DNA from: Onchidella celtica
Taxonomy: Eukaryota; Mollusca; Gastropoda; Systellommatophora; Onchidiidae
Length of the DNA: 64,000 bases
NCBI GenBank assembly: GCA_963931925.1
Contig: OZ007571.1
Location: forward strand, 38,480,430 to 38,544,429
Direction: 5' to 3'
In this document: positions 25,401-35,041 of the stretch, piece after piece
Layout of the letters: every line of letters begins with the position of its first letter
Numbering within the stretch: the stretch's first letter is position 1
The notes under the pieces: model-generated
Databases searched by the model: none
Seen by the model: the letters and a program-made list of their open reading frames with translations, nothing else
Told to the model about the DNA's origin: nothing
Made by a program: the position numbers and the translations under genes

Positions 25401-28308
25401 AAACCCAAACCGCCCTTCCTTCCTTTAGACTACCAGAATAATGGATAGAAAAGCAGCTGCAATTTTTAAAATTAAGAGTGCAAAACATGCTGGAGCAATG
25501 TCGCGTCAGTTTTAGCATGAAACAATAGGGTCGATATATCGGCTGTGGGGCAGTCTTCTGAAACATATGATGAGCCGATGTATTGGCCTTATGGCACCAA
25601 GAGGGTTAATAAGAGATTAAGACCCAAAAGCATGTCACCAACATGCTCCAAAATGGAGGCATATGGGAAACCAAGATTTGTTCCCATATATAACATGCAG
25701 AATTTTTGGATCTTAAAATGGGCACTGTATTTATGCAACAATTATTTTTAAATGAAGAAGAAATCAAATTTTCCTATTTAACCAAGATAAACCTATAGTC
25801 TAGATTTATCTCCAGAAGCAAAGGCACTTCTTTTGAGAAGGAAACATGATAGTTACATAATTCTTTCGATAAAATAATTTTTAGGTCTTACAAAAATATC
25901 CTTCAAGGTTTTCATTGGAAAACAATTTCTTTGTAAAAAAATTTTGAATCAATATTTTTTAGTTCATAAATCATTCTTTTAATTTTCAGACGGACTCCAA
26001 ATTTCAAGGCCAGATTTTCTTACAGTAACTGGTACACACATTCCTGCGAAGTCGAGACTTCAGGGACAGCCAGGGGGAGGGGGGCTGCAAGGGAGATCCT
26101 CTGACAAATTTTTATAGTAAACCTGTGGCTTGGCAATTAACTGCTGAGCTATTGAAAAGCAGGTCTTCCAAATGTGACTCTTACCAGCATTGTCAGATTG
26201 CACTACTTAGATCTAATTTACTTCTTCTTCTTCTTCTTCTTCTTTTATAGTTGGTTCGTCTATAAGACGATTCCCCAACTGCACTATAGTATATGCGACT
26301 CAACGTCGCTCCTCTGAGGCTAAAAACAGGGTAAAATCTTACATAGATGTTAAGACCATTTAAAAATATATTAGTTGTATAAAGTCTTTTGTATATATAA
26401 CTCTGGTATAAATATCTCTTGGTTTCCAGATTGTGCACAGAAATACAACCCGCACTTTAGTTACAATGGTAGCTGCAACGGATAATAATGTTCTTAAATT
26501 CATTGTCGAAAGTCGTTGCAGACGATAGTGTTTGGACTTCTGCCGGGAGGTTGTTCCACATCCTGATGACATTACGGTAAAAAGAATAAAGATGGCTGTT
26601 AACCCGTGAGCTTGGGATGTTATATTTTATATTATTCCTTCTGTTGCCTCTGGTATTAATGGTGAGGTGGTTCAGTGGGATATGGATATTTCCTTCCCCG
26701 CCTTTATAAAATATTTTTACTTTGTTTTTTGCTCTCCTCTCTTCTAATGGTGTCCACTCGAGGTCTCTCATCATTTTATTTACACTACTACTTCTAGTAT
26801 AGTCATTTGTCACAAAGCGGGCAGCTCTCCTCTGGACCCTTTCCAGTTGGTCTATGTTTATTCGACAGTGGGGGTCCCAGACACTGCAGCCATACTCTAG
26901 GGAGGGCCTCACAAAGGTGTTATAGCATTTTTCTTTTACTTTCCTATCGCAGTTAGAGATGTTCCTTTTTAGAAATGCTAGTATACCGTTTGCTTTGTTA
27001 CGTGTGTTATTAATGTGTTGGTTCCATGTAAGTTTTCTGTCCAATGTAACTCCCAAATATTTAGCCTCATGTGTTTCGCTCAATTTTTCATCGTGTATAA
27101 AGTAGTCTGAGGTGATGTTGTGTTTTTTATTTGAAATTCTCAGGACTTGGCATTTATTGGGGTGGAATTCCATACGCCAGTCCCTCTCCCATTTTTGTAG
27201 ACTGTCTAGATCTTTCTGTAAAATTTCCGTATCTTCTTTTGAGTTTATTGTTCTATAGAGGAGGCTATCATCAGCAAACAGTCGTAGTTTAGTACCTGGA
27301 GAGATCTTACTTGGCATATCGTTAATATAAACTAGGAATAGTAAGGGGCCCATTACAGTACCCTGGGGTACTCCCGAGAGAACAGCTGCAGGATTGGATG
27401 ACTTTCCATCAACGACGACTATCTGTGTTCTATTTTCTAAGAAAGACTTAACCCACTTCAAAGTACTGTTTCTAACTCCATAATGGTTTAGTTTAGTCAA
27501 GAGACTAGCATGGTGCACTTTATCGAAGGCTTTACTGAAATCTAATGAGATGGTATCAGTCTGCCTGTTGTTATTCAAGTTATTAACAAAATCATTGCAA
27601 GTTGTGACCAGCTGGGACTCACACGACCTGTGTTTTCTAAAACCATGCTGTACATGTGTTAAAACTGAGTGTTTCTCAAGATGCTTCATGATGCTGGTAT
27701 GCAAGATGGTACTTGGCAGTCAATCACAAAGCCACACTTTATTTACAACTTTAGGTATATAATATATTCCTCTTGAGGTCTAATTTGCTCATTTGCAGAG
27801 CCACAGAGCCACCACCATCTCCCTCCAGAAGGAGTTCCGTACTCGAGCGCCAAAGACCAGAAACTAACTAAAAGAGATGATAGGCCTACATAGCTACCCC
27901 GGGGGCTTTCCCTGATATGTCAATCTGACTACTGCCCAGACGAACATCGGCCTACGGCCTCGATGATACAAACTGACTAGACCCTCACGTCGTTACTTAT
28001 CAATCTGACAATCTGACAAAGTGGCGCTCGAGTTAGGTACTCCTCCCCTCCCTCCCCACGTGACCATCCTTGCATAGCTGCTCCTAAAGTTGCATCCTTG
28101 TGGGAATCCATGTGTACCCCCCCCCCCCCCATGATAAGGCATAGCAATGAATATGATAAGGCATAGCAATGAATAGACTTAGACTCTTGCTTGGCCTACC
28201 TTCATCCTCGGAGTCTTGAAATTCTGTGACCAGAGATTGCAGATAGCTAAGGCGACCAATGCCATATGGACCTGTTTTCTTCTCTAAATATTCTTTGGTA
28301 CTGAACAT
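22413..28308 (-). CDS. ARMC7: Armadillo repeat-containing protein 7 (ARMC7), complete, 7 exons
   Basis: Exons in transcript order: 28308-28200, 25270-25172, 24852-24784, 24541-24475, 23903-23833, 23338-23247 and 22496-22413 (stop TGA 22415-22413). They join in one frame to 196 aa; human ARMC7 is 198 aa. The N-terminus is [20 protein letters not shown], then [12 protein letters not shown]; the start at 28308 is chosen because this is how invertebrate orthologues begin, although an in-frame ATG exists at 28353. Conserved blocks include [36 protein letters not shown], and VVECMLRFS followed by [13 protein letters not shown]. All introns are GT-AG. The protein is a small helical armadillo-repeat solenoid, linked to the spliceosome in vertebrates; that role is from family knowledge, not seen here. 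Intron 1 holds a TTAA MITE and a LINE. Confidence 0.94.
25388..25605. mobile_element. 218-bp piggyBac-like MITE in ARMC7 intron 1
   Basis: Perfect TTAA on both sides (25384-25387 and 25606-25609). The left end reads CCCTTTCGCTGCCA; the right end on the other strand reads CCCTCTTGGTGCCA, 11 of 14 identical. No coding capacity. The structure fits a non-autonomous piggyBac element mobilised by a transposase elsewhere. Confidence 0.68.
26221..27722 (-). mobile_element. 5'-truncated non-LTR retrotransposon in ARMC7 intron 1
   Basis: A LINE in the same orientation as ARMC7 that keeps only the reverse transcriptase half. Its 3' end carries a (GAA)n tail (26221-26245 read on minus), and the frame opens near 27722, where the insertion is cut off upstream. 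The endonuclease is missing. I could not identify a clean target duplication. Confidence 0.83.
26457..27704 (-). pseudogene. Reverse transcriptase fragment of a truncated LINE, 415 aa
   Basis: The RT palm is recognisable: [49 protein letters not shown] and the catalytic FADD. The thumb and C-terminal part contain [34 protein letters not shown] and [10 protein letters not shown]. This layout is that of the Jockey/I/CR1 group; the clade is not resolved. The frame is open to its stop, but with no endonuclease domain the copy cannot move by itself. Confidence 0.85.
27919..28003. repeat. Dispersed repeat, copy 1
   Basis: Shares GTCAATCTGACTAC and GATACAAACTGACTAGACCC with 48781-48838, with a different spacer between the two blocks. 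It lies in ARMC7 intron 1, upstream of the LINE. The parent family is unknown. Confidence 0.6.
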
Positions 28309-29718
28309 GGTCGTACACTTGAACTGTCGAACAAGTTGGTCACCATTGTACAATTTGGAATGGTGGGTTCTTTTCGATCACTCGCCATCGAATTAGCCTA
28401 GAGTGATCTCCCCTCTTTCCCGTCCGTAGGATTCCGGTACCAACACAAAAATTAAATAACGACGACAAATTACGCCCCCCCCCCCCCCCCCACCAAAAGC
28501 CAAACAAGTTAGGAACAGGGATGTCACTAAAAGTAATAATAGTAATTTGAGGCAGTCTCCTATAAAGTTCACAAAGCTGTTTACTGCGTAGACATCTTTT
28601 CCCCAATGTTTGACATGAATGAAATGACCACTATAGTGGGTCTTGGGTTGCTCTATCTCTTCAAATAAGCGTTGAACCTTGCACTAAAAAATATACTCTT
28701 GTTTGTTGTATTGTCATTTAAAGTGATCCCCTGGGCGTAAGAAACTGCCGGATATATTTGGCTAAAGGGTGGCATTACGTATGTAGACGCGATTTTGTTC
28801 CCAATTCTATTTGGATAATATAGCTCAATTTTAACTGGGGTGGCGTAAGAAAATATTCACTATACTTTCTTGGTTTTCTACCAAAAGCTTTGATACTCTA
28901 CACACTTACTCTCAGATAGACAGGCCAGGAATTGAAAGCTTCAAATGTATTATGTGTTCATTATTCTGCATATCATGGGTCAAGAACTCTGTACACATCA
29001 AAAAATCTGAAAATTTCGAATAAATCATTTCTGATCCATGTTTATAGTGACTAATGTGGTACTATCTAAATGTTTTTACCACAGATGTCTTATAAAGATG
29101 CTACAAACATTTTTTAATTTGCTACTTGTAACATTAATCCCCCAAAAATATAAATTTAGAATTTCCAAACGTCCTAACATTTCTTGTACACAAGATTATA
29201 GCACTCATTTCTCCTGCTCCGCCATTCTGAGTACTAAGAACAACCAATACCACTGTAATAAATTTCTGTAATTTTACCAATCTGTTACCAAAAATTGTTC
29301 TTTTGGATGCTCTCTGTGCTATTGTTACCTCTTAACAACAAATTGTTCTCAAACTGACGCAATATAGTTTGAGTGTGGCTACTATGTAAGGCTATCTGAG
29401 CCTAGCGATTGGACGTATGGAAAATTTTATTGCTGAATTAGGTTGTCAGATAGTTACTGATCTCGGTTCAGTTTGATGCCAATGATGCCAGTCGAGTTTT
29501 TTTTTATGAGAGGCCAAAATGTTTCGCTATCATCAGTAACAATGCCTTCGTAAGCACCGATCCTAGGTACCCACGGTACTGCAACACTAGCGATCCTTTG
29601 AAGTTCTATCTTGTGACGTCACAATATCGATGCCGAATATCGATGATCCTGCACCCGATACTGTTCGATCTTGGGATATATTAAATGGGTACAATTCCAG
29701 CTGACAGGAGGGCGCTTT
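28309..29718. other. Upstream region of ARMC7
   Basis: It contains the presumed ARMC7 promoter and 5' UTR. A 17-base poly-C run (28475-28491) lies about 170 bp upstream of the start codon, and another C run (28117-28130) lies in intron 1. I see no clear TATA box and no second gene. Confidence 0.4.
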
Positions 29719-29895
29719 CTGTGGACCCATGCCACGACAAGTTTCCCCAAACAAAAGGTCTGACTTTATCACTTCAGCGGTGAAGGGACTTATCCTTCGT
29801 GATGAGAATGCTCGTATTCTGTATGTGGTTTTCGACCAGTGTTTCAAACTAAGTAGAAAGTCCTGCATACCCCCTCGCCTCCTCCACCCCATCCA
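29719..29895. repeat. 177-bp direct repeat, copy 1
   Basis: Nearly identical to 31228-31408 in the same orientation, starting CTGTGGACCCATGCCACGAC and ending CTCCACCCCATCCA. The copies differ mainly in the length of a C run and a TG insertion near the right end. No known family recognised. Confidence 0.85.
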
Positions 29896-31227
29896 ATGGA
29901 AATTGGATTTTTCTCATATTTTCAAGTCCCTGGTCCTATTGGGGGGTAGGATCGAGTACCTAGTCTTCTCGGATAAGGACGAAAAAATTCGGAGGGCCCG
30001 TGTGCACGTTGCGCACGTTAAAGATACCTTGGCAGTTGGAAATCGTAAAGAGCAGGCCGAAAGGCCGCTGCCCGGGCAAAATTGAAATTAATAGATTAAA
30101 ATTTATCCATATCATCTCCCCCCCCCCCCTCCCCCGCCAGAACAAGAAATAATAAAACAAGTAAAGTGAGGTGTAAATGCCAAGGGCAGCGAACCTCCTA
30201 AAATAAAGACCTCAAATCTGACAGGAGGGCGGTAAACTAACTGACCAACCTGCGGCGAGCTGGGCACTGAGATCAGTCGTCAAAGACCTCTTGAGATCAG
30301 CATTCACCACCAAATTCACTAAATTCGCAAGATGGTGGACCCTAGATATGCGTGAACAGGAAACTGGGAAGTCAGCGAACGACGCAATCGTGGACAAACG
30401 GTTTCGCAGTGACTGTCCATCATGACTGTTTTTGTGCTGCAGAAAACGGGGGGGGGGGGGGGGGGGAGAGAAAAGGAAGATGACTGGCCTTTTCATTTGA
30501 TTGCTGCCATTATTATTTTTCGCAGAAGATCACAAGAGCTACGTACACTGCAGACTGTATTACCTGCCTTTCGTACAGGGCTTCATCCTGTCCTCGTTAA
30601 TAGGTTTCTTTCCAGTAGACATGCTGTGCATCGCAAATTGGTGTATGGCATAGCATTTGGTCAGATCTTTTCACTGAAACGACCTAAATACCCCTCCCCC
30701 CGTTTCCCAAGGCTTCAGCAGAAAACTGATAAACCTATCGGTGGCAAAGTTATATAACCACATATGCAACTGCATAAGTGCAAGGGACAGATTTACAACA
30801 GGGAGAAAACAAATTATCTGCTTATCTTCTTACGTTTTTAACTGCAAATATTTGAAAGATTGTACTTTTCCTTCATCGGTAGAACAAACAAAAAAAAATG
30901 AAATTTTTGCATAGAGTGTGTAGAATATTGGGCAAAAGAGAGTTGTCATCTGAGGTTGTGAGAACACATTATTGTGCGATTCGCGGTAGGGCCAGGGATA
31001 CACCTTCCTCTCTTGGGCTAAATATTGGACCTGAATTCAACTGTACGCGTTTGTAACCTAACAGAGACTTCGTTCCCATTACAACTCACTCACTGTCGTC
31101 ATCTCTCTTTGGTCAAATGGTGGAAATGCAATCTACTAGCAAGTTAGTTAGTGTTGAAACAAAGTGTGTAAGATTTCTACTGAAAATTTCACCATAGGGT
31201 TTCAGATGTAGACATCCTTATTGTTGC
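29896..31227. other. Non-coding stretch with homopolymers and a dispersed-repeat-like segment
   Basis: Poly-C at 30118-30129 and a 19-base poly-G run at 30448-30466. The segment around 30000-30085 (GCACGTTAAAGATACC, AAGAGCAGGCC) resembles a repeat often met in gastropod genomes, by memory only. No gene seen. Confidence 0.4.
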
Positions 31228-31408
31228 CTGTGGACCCATGCCACGACAAGTTTCCCCAAACAAAAGGTCTGACTTTATCACTTCAGCGGTGAAGGGACTT
31301 ATCCTTCGTGATGAGAATGCTCGTATTCTGTATGTGGTTTTCGACCAGTGTTTCAAACTAAGTAGAAAGTCCTGCTGCATACCCCCCCCCCCTCCTCCAC
31401 CCCATCCA
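31228..31408. repeat. 177-bp direct repeat, copy 2
   Basis: Second copy of 29719-29895, about 1.5 kb downstream and with the same orientation. It is 181 bp because of a longer C run and an added TG. Confidence 0.85.
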
Positions 31409-31649
31409 TAGAGGACTCATTTGTATTTTTCTTAAAACTCTACGAAGAGCCGTCGCATCCCCAGCAGACCCTTGTTCTCACCGTCGTTACGTACGAAGAA
31501 CAAACCAGACGGATGACTATCAGCCAGGTGAGGTCTCTGTAGCATTCAGTTAATACACATCGCATTGTCATAGGCCCAGACCCACAACCAGTACAATGGG
31601 GAGGTGGAATTCAGCACACATCTATCAATCAGTGTTATTGTGGTATATC

Positions 31650-32420
31650 ACATGATTCAGGAAATCAGTGATGGGTATCATAACCTTAAAGGCAACTCAG
31701 ACGACACAGACGTACTGCCATATCTCGCTAACACCCTGCACGTAGAAATGCATAGAAGTCTGATCAATATAGTATCTTTGATGAAAGTATTATTGCCAAC
31801 CAGTAATGTCATGTCCGTTAATATTGTTTGTCAGCATCCCCGAAGCCATCATGCTGAACATCTTTGCAATCCATGTCCTCACTGGGCGGGACACTGTTTT
31901 CTCGTTTGCTGTCACTGGAAACACTACAGTTCTTACCAAGTTAAAAATGTAATGTTCTCTGTCTTCCAAGAGTTGGGAACACGTATTAAACAGAGGAAGA
32001 AATCATAGAATTCTGCTTCACTTCATAGCTTCGCTGCATCATCAGGCGCCGGGGACATTCTTGAGGAAAATGCATCTTTTCAGCACTAAAATTGCAGCTA
32101 AGAGGTATGTCACAATAAAGCTCTTCAGCTTTTCACCATCTATGAACAGAGTCAGACACAATGTCTGGACGTTCAGCATTAGCTGTTACGGTGGAAAGTT
32201 GCCGGTGGCTCATTTCCAAACTTCAACCCTCTGCACTGTGACGACATGGTCTGTGGAGATGCAGCTGAGAGCACCAAAAAGGCTCTTAACCTGTTTAGCT
32301 GCAGTTGCAAAACGAACTGCAGCACAAGCTAATGTACTGTCCTGTATTCAGTTGTGCAAATGAAAGGAGACAACCTCTATAGCAATCCTGTTAGGGATGT
32401 GGCAGCTAAGACGAATCCAC
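31650..32420 (+). pseudogene. Decayed relic of a transposon-associated invertebrate protein
   Basis: Short pieces in shifting frames recall a protein often seen in mollusc and cnidarian assemblies: SDDTDVLPYL (frame of 31604), then in another frame a segment like LPEAIMLNIFAIHVLTGRDT followed by FSFAVTG, then a cysteine-rich end ALNLFSCSCKTNCST. The order (DTDVL block, GxDTV block, Cys-rich tail) is right for that family, but at least three frame changes and stops break it. The assignment rests on memory of the pattern. Confidence 0.4.
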
Positions 32421-33280
32421 CTAAATGTGAGAGGATGAACGACTTTCTATTTTTAATGTGCTTTCATGGTAACTCTGGTGCGTGAGTGAGGGACGGCCAC
32501 TCATAGTAGTTTATGGACACCTGGCCGAGTACCATTAATTGGATTATTTCCCTTGTAATACTAGCGCGGGACCCGTTATTCACATCACGGTGAAAAGCGC
32601 GCATTTTGATTGGTCAGTTGGAAATGTTGACCACCGGGCCTCCAACTCTTATATCATGGCTTTAAGTTTCTTACAACTCGCTCCTTCGTTGTTATCCACC
32701 GACAGAAAGACGGGAACCCGAATTCATTTTTGAGAGTAGACAATACCCTATCGGTACAAAATAGGTACTCATGATAACGTTTGTTATCAATGGAGATACG
32801 TCGTATTAATGGACGAAAGTATCCCGCACAAAATTGTCGAATGTTGTTAGTCCCGACACTTTGAAAATTTATATTAAAACTATTACCGGGTTTCTGGTAA
32901 AAGTAGTCAGTTAGAATTTTAGCAGCAAGTTTCTACTTTATAATGGTACCAATTTCGTTGTACTTTGATGCACATATCCTATTGAAATAATTAATAAGAG
33001 GGTCTCGGATTTAAGGTAAACCACGAGTTAGACGCATGGTATCCCCGATAATTCCAACCTGGGTCAAATTTATTCAATTATTGCTGGAGGGGACGCTAGA
33101 GTAATTTCTGCAGTTTACTGGGATACCTAATTGACCTTTGTGTGCACCCTTTTTACCGTACTGTAAATTCGATTGTGTTAGGACCCTAACCAGTTTTATT
33201 GTCGGGCTGGACTCCACGTCCGAACCTTTCACTCGTCCAAATACTGGCTACGTAATAGCTCTCTGGGACGTCCGCGCTGG
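32421..33280. other. No gene seen
   Basis: Mixed-composition DNA. A GATTGGTCA (inverted CCAAT-type) motif lies at about 32607-32616, but no linked coding sequence was found. Confidence 0.35.
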
Positions 33281-33281
33281 C

Positions 33282-33447
33282 TCATAAATAAGATGCGAGT
33301 TCGAGTGGTCAGCACACTCCATCAAAGACGCAGAGACAAGAGCCGACAGCACAGTGAACCTAGACCGGCGGCGGCCTGCCGTGGCGCGCCTCGCCCAAAA
33401 CATGGCCTAGTCCAGTTGCGCCAGTAGCAGAGAGACTTTGGGTAAGT
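33282..33447 (+). promoter_or_regulatory. Promoter-like segment with splice donor
   Basis: A TATA-like CATAAATAAG (33283-33292) is followed about 25-30 bp on by TCAGCACACTCC, a possible initiator. A GC-rich transcribed-looking segment then ends in GGGTAAGTTGG, a strong donor (GT at 33442). A good acceptor and a poly(A) signal lie 1.3 kb downstream. Together they could form a two-exon transcript or the promoter of an old LTR. Evidence is motif-level only. Confidence 0.3.
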
Positions 33448-34741
33448 TGGAGACTATTATATTAGAAGTGACTTTAATTTGCGCACCCCCCCCCCCTCTT
33501 TCTTGGATGCCACGTAGAGAATGCTGATCTACAGAGACCATTATGAGTCCGGCTCAACGGTAATTGCCATTGTCATTAGACGTGTAAGATGCGCGATGCA
33601 GCGCAGTGTCTTGATATTGTGACTTTATTGTCAAAGTTAACGTTTGCGGTGCTAGATGATAATGATGGCTCGCTAACCAAGCTATCACGATTTGCTTGTG
33701 TGTATATATATAGTGTATGTGTAGCATTGCCTTGTTGTGGTAGGCAGTGAGGATTTCCTGACATGTTGATGTGGATGGCTTATGTTATAGCGAGCGGCAC
33801 TATACACTTGATTGTATTACGGGTATTTGTGTACCTTGCCAGTACCACTATGCTATAGAGAGCAGTGTGATTGTGATTGCGTGTTTAGTGTTTAAGATGT
33901 GTAATTAATTACATGTATTGGAGATGTATAATATTAGTTGGGCCTCACATGGGTGAGCCCCAGGATTGTTCTATGTGCGGCGGTGGATGAACAATGTTCC
34001 AGTGAGTCTACACATGTTGCAATGAGTCTCGCCGACATATATATATATATCATGTGCATGTATTATGGTTATCCAGATGTATTATGCTTCTATGAGTTTC
34101 GTAAGTGTGTGAAGGACAGTTTCATTTTAAGGAATGTACACATTACTTTATGTATCTAGTGGTGTGTCATACACATGTTAGCCTGGCGGCATAGCTCCGC
34201 GGCTAAGGTCAAAGGGCATGACCCTTGAGTATCGATTGGGAAGGGAAGTAACCAATACAATAGCCCTGGGGCGGGTTAGTACTAATAATGGGAGTGGGCC
34301 TATGAGGATGACCTGCATTGGGATGCAGCGTCTGTGTTATGGACGGTCAGTGGGCCATGTTGGCCACTGCGTTATTAAATGGAATGGCCACTCTGGATGT
34401 GCTGTACACCGGCTCAGTGGAGCGAAACTATTGTGTTCCTGCCCCTTCATTTGTTATGTCCTTCACACTTTGATTAGTACATTAATTAGTTTATGTTGCC
34501 AGTGTACTAGGAAACTCCTTGTGGATACGATATAGCCACTTGTAGTTGTTATTCATTAACCTTAGCGCTATTTTATTCCATGCATACATATCCAGTTGGT
34601 TATTGCTTAAATTCTATATTATGTTGTTGTTGTTTGATTTAATACTTAATACTATTACTATGTATGTCCACCATTGATTGCCTGATTAATGTTGTCATTA
34701 TATCCTAACCATATTTTTGTCTTTTTCTCTTGTTCCAGCTT

Positions 34742-34873
34742 ATGGCTGGTTGGGCTTCTTTTCTGGGTTTCTCTTCTTTTCTGGGTTTCTCTTCTTTGTT
34801 TGGGCTTCTCTTCCCTTTCTTGATAGGGTTTTCCCTATGCCTTTTGGTAGCGATACCTTTGTTAGGCTTTTGA
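34742..34873 (+). CDS. Possible hydrophobic microprotein, 43 aa
   Basis: Three bases after a strong acceptor (pyrimidine tract then TTCCAG, AG 34737-34738) an ATG opens a 43-codon frame. It begins MAGWASFLGFSSFLGFSSLF, with SFLGFS repeated, and continues into a Leu/Phe/Ile-rich stretch that would span a membrane. The stop TGA overlaps an AATAAA poly(A) signal (34873-34878). The strand is pyrimidine-rich, which by itself produces Phe/Leu/Ser codons, so this may be chance. No family recognised. Confidence 0.25.
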   Translation: MAGWASFLGFSSFLGFSSLFGLLFPFLIGFSLCLLVAIPLLGF

Positions 34874-35041
34874 ATAAATAAGATTGCCAGCAGAACCCTG
34901 TGTTTGTTAATCCTGTGTATCCTTAAGGGAGTTACTATTGAACCCACGCAGTAACCACATTACCCACTCGTAGTTCATCCAACATTTATATATGGCCTTT
35001 AGCGTCTTTACAGACGGTCTTAGCAGCTAGAATATTCACTT

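Noticed and set aside
28340..28606. Minus-strand 88-aa ORF just upstream of ARMC7
   Set aside because: It reads through the poly-C run as a glycine stretch and overlaps the probable ARMC7 5' UTR; no conservation signal.
34705..34947. Minus-strand 80-aa ORF rich in K/E/R
   Set aside because: It is the complement of a pyrimidine-rich tract and gives low-complexity protein with no family signal.
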